From NCBI GenBank assembly GCA_013365325.1, contig JABVXV010000636.1:1-19481 (forward strand): a DNA stretch of 19,481 bases. The letters are read 5' to 3'. Position numbers and translations under genes: made by a program. This document shows positions 10,225 through 19,481 of this stretch, piece after piece. Source of the stretch: Dipetalonema caudispina (taxonomy: Eukaryota; Nematoda; Chromadorea; Rhabditida; Onchocercidae). How positions within the stretch are numbered: position 1 is the first letter of the stretch; each line of letters starts with the position of its first letter. A model generated the notes under the pieces. The model was not told the origin of the DNA and ran no database searches. It saw only the letters and a program-made list of their open reading frames with translations.

Positions 10225-11791
10225 GAATGTATTGAATTTAAAACTTCTCCCTTTAAAATTGTTATTTGAACTAAATTTAAAGATGAAATTAATTTTAACA
10301 TAATTATTAGTAAATTTTGTTAGAATTATTTTTTGCTTTGTTCTTTTATTATTGATTGCGCATGCTAGACTATGCGAAAGGGCTTAAAGGTATTCCTTTA
10401 AAGTTTTTGGACCCTCAGAACATTTTTTAAAACCATATCAGTTTAATTAAAATTTCATTCATTAAACCATGGTTTTTGATCAACTTCATATTTATTGATT
10501 AAAAATGATAGAAAATGGCGCAATCATAAGAAAAATGTTCAAAACCTCGAAACTGAAATGCTTCAAATTGTGCAACACGTGAGATTTGCCTGCAATTATA
10601 TGAAATTACTAAACATTGCACTTAACTTACTAAATAATATTTAGAAGGAAAATAAAATTTTACTTCGTGTCCTGGTTTTATAATATTTGTTTTAGGATTT
10701 GGCAAATAAGACATTTGGCAAGTATTGCATTTAGTTAACATTATTTCTTATTCTGGTCTTATCCTCGTAATTTGCATGAAGATGATATCAGATTCAGAAT
10801 TTGAATATAATATTGCTTTTTGTAATCGATTCGTTTTCAAAATTGTTCAATTAAAGGGAAAATGAATGAAAATAAGCTTATCATGGAAGGAATCCGATCT
10901 AATTGCCTGTTGATTAACAATGGTAAGAAGCTGATTATTCAAAAAATATATATTGTTCTTTCATTGTAAATGCATAATATATTCATGCTACAATAAGTAT
11001 TTTGAAATTGATTTCATTGAATTTTGAAGCATTGTAGGTATATAATTTTAACCATTCACTAAGCCTTTTTAATAAATTTAAACATTAATTCACTAACAAA
11101 TAGTTGACGAATTTTAGTAACAGCAAAAGAATGTTGTTAATTATAGGATATCAAGGTTGGTAGGGTCTTTTAAATTTATCTCATGGATGGTGCTAAATTA
11201 TATTTACTAGTAGAAAAAAATCAAAATTTTTAGGGAAATTCGCGAGTTTTATTAAAAAGCTACCAAAGCATATGAGCATGCAATAGTAATATACATCAGA
11301 ACAAAAAAATAAGTGAAACAGAAATTAAAGTTAACGCGAACTTTTTTAGGAAATTATAAATCAGGAATGTAATCTTTTTCATACATCAGACAGGAAATGG
11401 TTAGATGGATAAAGTTTCTTTGAAAATATCTGTAAAATGTTTGCCAAGTTTTAAAAATGAAATGTTTTTTTTTACATTTTAACAACGAAAGGCTGACACA
11501 ACTTCAGTAAAATGTCTAACAAAAGCGAACATTTAGTAATTTTGCTAGTACGCTGATATTTTTTAAGATGCCTAAAAGTTAAATTTTTAAAATTTGATTG
11601 ATTGGAATAAGCAGTATACTTGAAATAACAAAAGCAAAAGAAATAGCAAAGAAAGAAGAAAGAGAATAAAAAATCCCACATAAAGTTGCCCAAAATTTAG
11701 CAAACAGTTTTATTTATAATTTTTATTGGTTCTTCAAAATTAAGATTATCGAATTACGAGAATTTTTGAATTTAAAGATTTTTGGCAGCAG
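10225..11791. other. 3' flank of the EF-hand gene and AT-rich intergenic DNA
   Basis: Beyond the putative 3' UTR no gene is recognised. The 73-codon minus frame at 11472-11693 is Phe/Leu/Cys-rich and lacks supporting signals. Confidence 0.5.
10651..10656 (+). terminator. Candidate poly(A) signal of the EF-hand gene
   Basis: The first exact AATAAA I see after the TAG at 10222-10224, giving a 3' UTR of about 430 bases. Variant hexamers nearer the stop cannot be excluded. Confidence 0.3.
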
Positions 11792-11956
11792 ATGAATGGA
11801 ACAATTGTTTTAGTTACGGTAAACCATAATGCATCAACTATCCTGTTTTTCCCACTTACGATATTTTCAATCATTATGCAAAATTTCTATGATGGCGTGA
11901 TTCCTCCACCCACATTAATTTCTACAGATTTAGTGCCATGCTTTCATCAGAAATGA
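11792..11956 (+). CDS. Marginal ORF, 54 codons, protein-like composition
   Basis: An open frame from ATG to TGA, also open for about 16 codons before the ATG (including FEFKDFWQQ). It includes a hydrophobic stretch (STILFFPLTIFSIIM) followed by NFYDGVIPPPTL. It has no recognisable domain and no clear acceptor or donor. It could be an exon of an undetected gene or a chance frame in a less AT-rich stretch. Confidence 0.18.
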   Translation: MNGTIVLVTVNHNASTILFFPLTIFSIIMQNFYDGVIPPPTLISTDLVPCFHQK

Positions 11957-12452
11957 AAAATAAAAATATAAGAAAAAAACAATCAAAGTAAGTTTAGAAC
12001 TTAGACAACAAAATTTTAAATCTTTTCCTTGCCGAAAAAACGACTGAATCGAATCTGAAATTCCTGCCATATACACCAGGTAAAGCTTACGCCATATCAT
12101 CGTTTTTCTTTCCGACTTCCCCGAATATTAAAATCAAATTGTAGTTCAACCAGCTTACGGTAGCTTTATAATTATTGTTTATGTATACACACATATGACT
12201 CTATGCAACATCAACATCCCACGCCAATCAATAACATATATTTTAATTTTTTGTATTCGTTTATCTTCGAATCCTAATAAACTTTATTTTCTTTCTCTAG
12301 AAAGCAATTTTTCTTCCAAAAGTGAATTCAAAGTTAAAGCGAAAAGGGCTTTGAGCCGAATAACATTACCCTAGGAGTTAAAGATGAATTACATAACAAT
12401 CAAAAGCTATCAAACATTTTCTTTCGCCTTAACTTTCTGTTGGAATGGTTGC
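11957..12452. other. Intergenic DNA with no established feature
   Basis: No gene recognised. A minus-strand AATAAA (TTTATT at about 12281) lies some 170 bases past the TAG of the minus-strand open frame ending at 12453, a weak hint of a 3' end. Confidence 0.4.
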
Positions 12453-12620
12453 CTATTTTGAGATGATTTGCTTCGCAATTTCGATATTGAATTTTCCTGA
12501 CGTTATAGCAACAGCTTTATGAGGCGCATTAGTAGTAGTTGTCTGAGTTCCATGAACATTACTGATATTAAATTTATTAAGATCAGCAAGATTGGATAAA
12601 AATTGCTCCCGAACTTCTCG
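12453..12620 (-). CDS. Possible last exon of an unidentified minus-strand gene
   Basis: Minus-strand open frame of 55 codons ending in TAG. Its composition is protein-like, with reads such as REVREQFLSNLADLNKFNIS and AVAITSGKFNIEIAKQIISK. Two in-frame TAA stops precede it at 12624-12629, so it would need an acceptor nearby; the only AG dinucleotides (after 12617 and 12614) have poor pyrimidine tracts. No family recognised. It may be a decayed exon or chance. Confidence 0.25.
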   Translation of the reverse strand, partial: REVREQFLSNLADLNKFNISNVHGTQTTTTNAPHKAVAITSGKFNIEIAKQIISK

Positions 12621-12754
12621 ACATTATTACGAGCAAAATGAACACATACATACACCTTCAAGAGTCCCGATCATCTATATGAGTCCTGAAGCTCTTACCC
12701 GGAAAGGAACAATCTCATATATGTGTTTTATCGTTTTAAATTTCAGCAGCGTAA

Positions 12755-12886
12755 CTATGAAAGTAAAAGCAGAGGATATGGTAGATACTGCTTTCGTTTT
12801 ATCACTTCCCGTATCTCACTGGATAGAATATCATCGCAGTTAAGAACAATACCGAAGAACATTTGTTCATAGCTTGAGTGTCTCAT
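12755..12886 (-). CDS. Possible exon or small ORF of the same unidentified minus-strand gene
   Basis: Minus-strand ATG at 12886 to TAG at 12755, 43 codons, beginning MRHSSYEQMFFGIVLNCDDI and continuing SSEIREVIKRKQYLP. Alternatively a donor CCA|GTGAGA could splice to an acceptor TTTCATAG (ending at 12755) and continue about 18 codons to a donor CGG|GTAAGA. That path is in phase internally but does not join cleanly to the open frame at 12453-12620. A plus-strand frame of 83 codons (12592-12843, starting at a non-ATG codon) overlaps; I cannot decide that either is real. Confidence 0.22.
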   Translation of the reverse strand: MRHSSYEQMFFGIVLNCDDILSSEIREVIKRKQYLPYPLLLLS

Positions 12887-13249
12887 CAAACCGTGAAGGT
12901 AGGTAATTATAATCACTACTTACTGTTAAATCGTGATGTCGTTATCAGGAAGAAAACTTCACCAGTGAGTTGATTAGATTAGCAATCTTTCTTGAATAAT
13001 TGTGAGATTATAAATTACTGATATCTAGTAAACTGATTAGGTGTTAGGCAGTGTTTCAGTGGAAATGTATAACAATCGGTTGCGACAATTGCAATAGTTA
13101 TCAGCGATGCTATATTGATCCCTATCAATTGGCGGTAAATAGAATTAGATTTTGAATATAGGAATCAGGGCCACATGATCTCATGTTACGAATACAGCAA
13201 TAATGGAATTGAACAGGAAAACACACCTCACATTAAAATTTCGCTGGTA
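12887..13249. other. Intergenic DNA, nothing established
   Basis: Contains short minus-strand open frames (for example a hydrophobic one starting near 13263) without consistent splice joins. No feature is called. Confidence 0.35.
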
Positions 13250-13680
13250 AACCACTCTCATTCACTGTCTTCTCTTACTGCCTTCGTTTCCTTACTATAC
13301 ACCATACTCTAAAACTTCATCAATCTCTGTCTTGTCCTCTCTCACAACAGTTGTTTCTCTAATCTCTCAAATATCACCCCTATTTTATCAATGCCATCAA
13401 TTGCTGCAACGTCTCAAACGAATATGTTATTTTCTACTGCACTATTTATTTCTCTTCTTGTCCATTTGTCTTTAGGTTTCCTTCCAAATTGCACTATTTC
13501 TTATCCACAACAGGAACGAAGGATGGATAATGTGTCAAATAACTGGCCAAATTTGAAGTCTACAAAGTTGAATTTACTTTCACTTTTTCCCTCTGTCTAC
13601 CTATCCCTCTTTCTCTCCTATCTCTCTACACATGCACGCCATCTTCATTTCTCTCTCTCTCATCTCTCCTTATTATTTAC
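13250..13680 (+). promoter_or_regulatory. CT-rich tract upstream of the J-protein gene, probable promoter or outron region
   Basis: The plus strand becomes strongly pyrimidine-rich, with runs of CTCTCTCT-type sequence (densest at about 13590-13675), unlike the AT-rich DNA on either side. It ends about 140 bases before the coding start. Nematode promoters are often TATA-less with T/CT blocks, so promoter or outron is a reasonable reading. A 123-residue open frame (13391-13762) inside it is rich in Ser and Leu, as CT repeats dictate, and I do not count it as a gene. Confidence 0.4.
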
Positions 13681-13800
13681 GTCTACAATACTATTATTCA
13701 ACGAATGTAGCACGAATACTTCATGGTACCATTTGTATCCGTCGACTATTCATCGAGAATGATGTGGTAGTATTTATCGGTTGAAATTGTTAAGTATTAA

Positions 13801-13806
13801 TTACAG
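13801..13806 (+). promoter_or_regulatory. Possible trans-splice acceptor of the J-protein gene
   Basis: TTACAG ends 11 bases before the chosen ATG at 13818. No coding exon upstream joins to it, and the first codons after the ATG make a good signal peptide, so this looks like a spliced-leader acceptor rather than a cis junction. It rests on consensus and spacing only. Confidence 0.45.
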
Positions 13807-13817
13807 GGTGCGTTATT

Positions 13818-16800
13818 ATGTGGCTTACGTCGCTACTGTTATCAATGAAGTGCATTGCGGTGTTCGCATGGACAACAAATGAACTTTTCATTTATGATTT
13901 GGTGGAGGAAGTGGGCGAAAGCTTTTATGATTTCTACGGAATTTCAAACGTGAAATTTTGCTACTTTCTGTGTAACTTACATATTCAAATTGCTGTTGAC
14001 ATTACTTATTTCATCTCATCGATATGGCCCGATCAGTGTGACATGTGATGGTTAAGTTCAAGGTTACAAAGAATAATGCATTCTAATATGCTTTGAATTT
14101 CGTCCATAGATATTGGGTAGCTTACTTTTCTCATATTGGTAATGATCGAAGACAGTCAGCTCAGAAACTTTAATTAGAAGTGAAACTTGTGATAGTCAGT
14201 AGACGAGTATCTTTAGTAGTTTATAAAGATGAATGAAGCTAGAATGTTGTAGTGGTTAACTCAGCTTAGTACTAGTTAATACAGTTTATCTTTATTTGCG
14301 AAGAATTAAATGTGATAAGCATGTGTAATCAATCAAATTTCGAAACTTCTTTTTACTAACTACTACTAAGTTGTTAAAGTTTTCACTCATTCTTTTACAC
14401 GATGATTTTTCAGGATGCAGAGATTTCAACTATCAAAAAAGCTTATCGCCGACTGAGCATGGAATGGCATCCAGATCGCAATTCAGATGAAGAAGCAGAA
14501 GATCAATTTAGAAAGGTTTCAATTTTGTTTTATTTGGCATATGTTTTGTTTTTCAACCTTTCATTTATATAGTTGAAACGAATATTATTTTTTGTGGACA
14601 AAGAATGTTTTGCTTCTAGATCGCTGCCATTTACGAAGTTTTAAAATCGCAAGATTTAAGAGAGGAGTACGATCGTATTCTGGAAAACGGTCTTCCCGAC
14701 TGGAGACAGCCTGTGTTTTATTATCGGTTGGTATTTTACATCATCATATATTTTTTTTCATAAATGCTAAAAAAGCTGCTGTGGGGATCCAGTGTACATA
14801 TTTTCTCGGACAACTTTTTACGAATGCATTCTCAAAAGCTTACCCAGTTTTTTAATCTCTCTTCTAATCAAGGAATTATAGTAATAATTAAATAACTAAA
14901 TGTTCATTGGTCGTTCATTTCAACCCGAATAATGCTTCTGATTTTTTCAGACGTGCTCGGAAGTTATCCTGGTTTGAAGGAGTGGTCGTACTTATAATAA
15001 TTTGTTCGATTGGTCATTATTTTATGCTGTGGGGTGCTTACATAGATAAGTATTTGACATTGGTTCGTTCAGTTTAATTCTAAATTCAGGATTGAATTCA
15101 ACACCGACTTGTTAAATTGATAATTTTTTATTTTACATTCTTAGTTACTAAATACTAGTGAGTATACTAGTTTATAATCTCTACAAATGAAAAAATAAGT
15201 GATCAAAATTGGGAATTAATCGTTTCTTGTTCGATTCGTTGTTGCGCAGTGATTTGACAATTCTACTTTTTCATAGGTAAGGTTTCAAATAGAAGTTGTT
15301 TTGACATCCTCCACTTAGGACGACCCAGTATTTGCTATATAGCTACGCATTTGTCTCCAAAGATATATTGAATAATATCCTTTATCAGTGCTTGCTCATA
15401 ATGCGATCCATATGTTATTTTATAGTCTTCAAATCGTAGCAAATTGCGTAAGAAAGAAATTCGACAGCTGAAAAAGATTGGAAGTGATGCAGAGACTATA
15501 TATGAGGCAGAAATAGCTGAAATGCTTTCCGACGTGCGTCCGTCCTGGCGAAATTCCTTACCGGCATTGATCGTATCATTCCTCTATAATGTTGCTATTT
15601 CATTACCAGATTTTGTTCGTGCTTACATCATTGTGTATCAGCCCAAAGTGGATAAGTCTGAGGTTAACACAATTTTTTTCTCGGTGCAGTTCTAACTTTA
15701 TTAAGAAGTGAGCATTCTCTCTCGAGTCATAAGCTTTCTTTTTCTTTAGATTTTATATATTAACATCCAGTAGATATGAGGAGAAATTACAATAATTCTT
15801 CCAATAATTTTGGATCTGATTAACTGGTACAAAATGATATCAGCTGTTTTAAGGAAGATAATGGTGACGAAATTCCTTCACATCGTTATGTGGTAACACG
15901 GCAACCTGTTTATGAATACGCTGTAGCTTCAGATGTAAAACCAGTCCTTTCTTGTGCTTTTAATGAAGATTCTGCCGAAAAATCTGATTCACAAAATGAG
16001 AGTAAGAATTTACGAATTGATTTTAGTGTACTGGCTTAGTTTTGAAATTTTTTTTCGAGGAAAATGTGTTCTTTGGCATAAAACTATATTTTTTCTTCCA
16101 CTTTCCTATCAAATATTTTAACATTTTATGATAAGTGATTTCAACCACCATTTGATGAAAAATAGTATGTTGTTTTGAGTTTCGAAGTTTTAGTGCCTAA
16201 TTTTTTTTATCAGACTAAGTAATATATGTTGGGATATTGGAAAAGTTTTATATACCAAAGTAGCGGTTAAATTATGTAGGAGTCATCACTAAAAGACAAT
16301 ATATGAACTAAAACCATTCCTATTGGTGCGGATAACGGTAGTGCGTTATAAGGAAGGCTAAAATTCTGTTAGAAGTGTCACTTATAATGATTTCCAGGTA
16401 TTATGCACAATAGTGCATGGACTAGTGAAGAATTGGCATTGCTTGTTAGGCTGAGCACCGAGAAGTATCCCGCTGGTACACCTAATAGGTTATGCTAGAT
16501 TTTCTCTTGGTTGATTCCATGATATCAAAGAGGTCACAGTCTTTTGGTGCTTACGCTAAACTTTTTTTCAGGTGGGAATTATTAGCAAAAGTGCTGGATC
16601 GGTCACCGGAAAACATAACTTTTATGGTCGGTAAATTAAAGCAGATGAAAAGGGTTCGTCATCAGATTTAATGTTTAAGTATTTCGAAGTTTGAAATTTT
16701 TGCAGTCGTTTGTAATGTAACAGGTTTTATTATCGTTGTTCGAGCCAAAGAATTAGTTCAGAAACTGTTCAGACACTTCTATTATGTGTGTTTTTGCTAC

Positions 16801-17732
16801 AGTTTATTTATCTTTCGCTCCAGTCATCTTATATACTTATTGTACGGTCTCATATTACTAGTTGTAATGCTACTTTTTATAGGATAAGTATGCAAATTTG
16901 TTACGTAGCTCACAGTCAAGTGCTGTGGTGCAGAATGCTGCACAAATAACATTGCTGAATCGCTCAAGTCAACCTTCTGATGAAAAACTAAGTAATTGGA
17001 ATATTTCAAGGGAAGATAACGATGATGAAAAAGAGAAGATAATATGGACAGACCATGATCAAAGATTATTCGAAACGGCACTTCAGGAATTCCCTAAAGG
17101 CACTGCCGATCGGTAAGATTTTTTAATGATAATATTAGCTATTCTTAATTAACAGATATTACTTGGTAAGTATAGATAGAGGAAAGAAATAAAGAAACGT
17201 TGTTTTGTCAGCGTACATCCAATTACTCCTATTAAGTATTTGGCTTTACCTAATCACTCTCATCATTATTTTACCAAAAATTTCAAAATTGCAGAATCGT
17301 TAATAGTGCTTATTTCGCTAATAATTCTAAATGCGCAAGCTTTTGGAAAGATATATTGTATCCATTTCGTTCAAAAAAAATACTACCGTGATTTTATTAT
17401 TCTTTTCACATAATTTTAAGAATATTCGTTTTTGCTTTCTGAGAGCAAGTGAATGTCTTTTGTTCCTCCGTCCCTACCAACTATTAATTAATGTTCAACC
17501 TGAGTTGATTTCAGACCTTTATAGTCAATGTTTTTAGATGGGACAAGATTGCTAACTGTGTATCTAGTAAAACTAAGCAGCAATGTATCGAACGACTCAA
17601 ATATTTATCGGAAATAGTTCGACAGAGGAAATCACATCACAAAAACAAGAAGCAGGTCCTTCGAAATTGTGAGTATGATTTGAGGTTGCAAGTTTTTGAC
17701 CCTAGTGCAAATATTTCTACATGATCGCAGAA
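13818..17732 (+). CDS. DNAJC1: ER membrane J-protein with two SANT domains, DNAJC1/MTJ1 type, eleven exons
   Basis: Exons: 13818-13949, 14414-14515, 14620-14726, 14951-15062, 15426-15662, 15854-16001, 16398-16488, 16572-16653, 16883-17112, 17538-17668 and a two-base remainder at 17731-17732. All junctions are GT..AG and in frame, giving 457 residues. A signal peptide (MWLTSLLLSMKCIAVFAW) is followed by a J domain (about residues 35-97; KKAYRRLSMEWHPDRN, HPD at 63-65), a transmembrane helix (about 122-144, GVVVLIIICSIGHYFMLWGA), a basic stretch after it, a second hydrophobic amphipathic stretch (195-222) and two SANT/Myb-like domains (about 285-337, W at 287 and 311; about 392-443, W at 392 and 415, with GTPNRW and GTADRW turns). 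This order is that of DNAJC1 (MTJ1/ERdj1), which recruits BiP-type Hsp70 through a lumenal J domain and exposes SANT domains to the cytosol. DNAJC2/zuotin also has two SANT domains but lacks the signal peptide and membrane helix. From memory the C. elegans counterpart is F54F2.9. The exon 4 donor could instead lie after 15071 (three extra residues). The exon 6 acceptor is the less usual TTTTAAG; an alternative at 15843 gives a stop. The C-terminus is ambiguous: splicing makes a T|AA stop, while read-through of the last intron adds 18 residues and ends at 17724. Confidence 0.92.
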
Positions 17733-18613
17733 AATTTGCCATCTAACTAGGTCAAGCTGAGTTCACAATGAATCATAAAAACACAACAGAAAAGAAAATT
17801 CACCGGAACAATACTCTTTTTAAAATCGATCACTCTTTTGGTATTTTGTTTTATGGGTCTGATCACTGAAAGATCTGAAAGATGTGGAAGCTTATGAATG
17901 CAAGGAAGTAAGGAAGCAAGTGTGGAGATGCTCAATTTAACTATTTTATAAGTTTTCTAACAGAATTATGAATTTCAAGTTGAAGTTTTTTCCATTTATT
18001 CGTTTTAATAATTGCAGGAAGTAGGTATGTGGATATTTGTACGGTGATGATACTGCGGTGATTGCTGTTTTTTGATTGTGCAGAGTATTGTATTTCCAAA
18101 ATTGTAATTTGGGGGTCGTATTTATTCCACTGATTTTGCATGCGGTGCCAGAAATGAATTGCTTTATATATTAGTCCAAATTGCATATGTTTGTCCCCAT
18201 GTGGTAGTTCAAACGAAGATTGTAATAAATGTCAGCAACCTTTTCTGTATTTTACTTGTGAAAAAGGTGAATTAAAAGTTGTAAGCATAATGATTAGGTT
18301 GATATTCGCTTTATGGCTATATTACATTCAAAAATTTAATGAGTTTTATTGAAAATATTTTGACTTTCTTGAGTTATATCTTTCTTTCATGAACTTATCT
18401 CACTATCTGAATTCATAGCTTTTGTTTTTTCATAAAAACGGTTTTAAATGTGAATTTCCAAATCCAAATGTAAAGCAAAGGGCTTTCGGAAATGTTGCAA
18501 AGTTTAGCTTATAATATTTTCTCATATATTATCCATATCATGAAAATAATGTTTTCAGGGCAAGAAATTTTTCGTTTTTCGCTGGTTACGGTAGCGAACC
18601 ATATTTAAGGATT
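17733..18613. other. Region between the two convergent genes, probably 3' UTR sequence
   Basis: Minus-strand open frames of 62 and 81 codons (17747-17935 and 17941-18186) lie here, downstream of the minus-strand gene's stop, with no domain or splice support. The region probably holds the 3' UTRs of both neighbours. Confidence 0.5.
18224..18229 (+). terminator. Candidate poly(A) signal of the J-protein gene
   Basis: An exact AATAAA about 500 bases after the stop codon. If used, it leaves about 390 bases before the 3' end of the convergent gene's candidate signal. Chance occurrence is likely enough to keep confidence low. Confidence 0.25.
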
Positions 18614-18619
18614 TTTATT
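18614..18619 (-). terminator. Candidate poly(A) signal of the minus-strand gene
   Basis: TTTATT on the plus strand reads AATAAA on the minus strand, about 230 bases downstream of the TAA at 18849. Such hexamers are frequent by chance in DNA this AT-rich. Confidence 0.3.
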
Positions 18620-18848
18620 ATTTAATTCTATTCTATCTGTCACGCTTTGAATTACATCAAATTATGCTTTAATGAATTGTATGCGATGCAAATTGCCACT
18701 TCAAAATAAATAAGTCAAACCAAAGAAAAATTTTTGTGAATTCATATTAGCAGAATCCTAAAATTCATCTTAGCTCGGGTCAAATTGAATTTCTATTGAA
18801 TTTTCCCTCTGTGTACCGATTGCTTTTTTGAGCTTGAATGATTAGCTG

Positions 18849-19479
18849 TTAGCGCTTCATTGCTGATTGAGCTGAAACTGTGATATTCATGTGTTTTTGA
18901 AAGGTATATTTCGAAATTTAAAATTAATATTTGAGAAGCAAACTTACTGGAAACAGAAGGAGCTTCATCTGGGCCACTGATAAGTAGGTTCACTGTAAAT
19001 GGTAGCTCTAGACCATCAAACTATAAGTATAAAATTGAGAATAAATGGAGTAGCAGAGTTATTCATTATATGACAATGAATTCGAGTTTTTTCAAGCTCT
19101 TAAATTTCTCAATGTTCGGAAGAAGTGTTTTGGAACTCTAGGTTATCAATAAATTTTGTAAAGATTTTCAATAAATGATAAAAAATGTACTGTTGGACTG
19201 TTAGGCTAATGAAAAATCGATGTAGGCATTACTTTACTAGTTATCATTGGATTTTCTTCTTGAAATTTCCAAATAAAGCTGAATAATTACCATATCTGCC
19301 TTAAATTCTTTGTATTCACCTTCAGGTAATGTAAACTTTCCTTGCTTAACTCCTCTCAACTTTTGTTTAATATTTTCTAAGATGAGAATGGAATTTTGAA
19401 AATCAAGCTCGCTCAACCGCATAACTGATTTCGTTGATGAAACAATGATGAACAGATTGATACTACCATTTCTTATCAT
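18849..19479 (-). CDS. Protein of unknown family, minus strand, three exons seen, 5' end may lie outside the window
   Basis: Exons read on the minus strand: 19479-19291, 19020-18948 and 18871-18849. The first donor is ATG|GTAATT; the second exon starts after CTTATAG and ends at TCCA|GTAAGT; the third starts after the canonical GTTTCAG and reaches TAA after seven codons. Frames join cleanly at both junctions. The visible product is up to 94 residues: a helix-prone part (SELDFQNSILILENIKQKL), then GKFTLPEGEYKEFKADM, FDGLELPFTVNLLISGPDEA and a short tail ending AMKR. The ATG at 19479 is only two bases from the window edge, so it may be internal; a later in-frame ATG at 19422 is another possible start. 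I do not recognise the family. It is convergent with the J-protein gene. A minus-strand AATAAA at 18614-18619 lies about 230 bases past its stop. Confidence 0.65.
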
Positions 19480-19481
19480 AG

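Noticed and set aside
13391..13762. 123-codon plus-strand open frame upstream of the J-protein gene
   Set aside because: It lies in the CT-rich tract, which suppresses stops and produces Ser/Leu runs; no domain, no splice link to the next exon, and the J-protein has its own signal peptide at 13818.
14592..14855. 87-codon plus-strand frame overlapping exon 3
   Set aside because: Out of frame with the J domain continuation (IAAIYEVLKSQDLREEYD), which is the real reading.
16824..17081. 85-codon minus-strand frame
   Set aside because: Antisense shadow of exon 9 of the J-protein gene.
7715..17732. Operon linking the EF-hand and J-protein genes
   Set aside because: Their coding regions are 3.6 kb apart, far beyond typical nematode operon spacing, and each has its own upstream region.
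17941..18186. 81-codon minus-strand frame between the convergent genes
   Set aside because: No recognisable domain, lies past the stop and candidate poly(A) signal of the minus-strand gene, and no splice sites connect it.

Overview
This is an AT-rich eukaryotic genomic window, and everything readable in it points to a nematode. It has short spliced exons, introns of about 60-490 bases with GT..AG ends and TTTTCAG/TTTTAG-like acceptors, isolated acceptor-like sites 11-20 bases upstream of the start codons (as expected for spliced-leader trans-splicing), and ATT/TAA microsatellites. Base composition and intron sizes would fit a filarial or other spirurid nematode, but that is inference; no sequence here fixes the species.

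Layout. Bases 1-7700 are gene-poor and very AT-rich. They hold a TAA microsatellite at the left edge, a TA run, interrupted ATT repeats, a decayed ~55-bp tandem repeat near 4.1-4.4 kb, two marginal small ORFs and one striking cluster of TGAC-type sites at 6108-6129. Bases 7715-10224 (+) encode a complete six-exon gene for a secreted or secretory-pathway protein with six EF-hands (245 residues). Bases 10225-13250 have no gene I can establish. The part from about 11.8 to 12.9 kb is less AT-biased and carries short protein-like open frames on both strands. A CT-rich tract (about 13250-13680) precedes the second clear gene at 13818-17732 (+), an ER membrane J-protein of the DNAJC1/MTJ1 type: signal peptide, J domain with HPD, a transmembrane helix and two SANT/Myb-like domains. 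At the right edge a gene of unknown family lies on the minus strand (three supported exons, 18849-19479, cut by the window end), tail-to-tail with the J-protein gene.

The two well-supported genes both enter the secretory pathway (calcium binding, and ER chaperone recruitment), but they lie 3.6 kb apart and nothing indicates an operon. I found no mobile element with coding capacity, no RNA gene, no CRISPR and no clear novel multi-gene system. The most useful follow-ups are the exon/EF-hand correspondence in the calcium-binding gene, the split stop codon of the J-protein gene, the unidentified minus-strand gene, and the TGACCT direct repeat.
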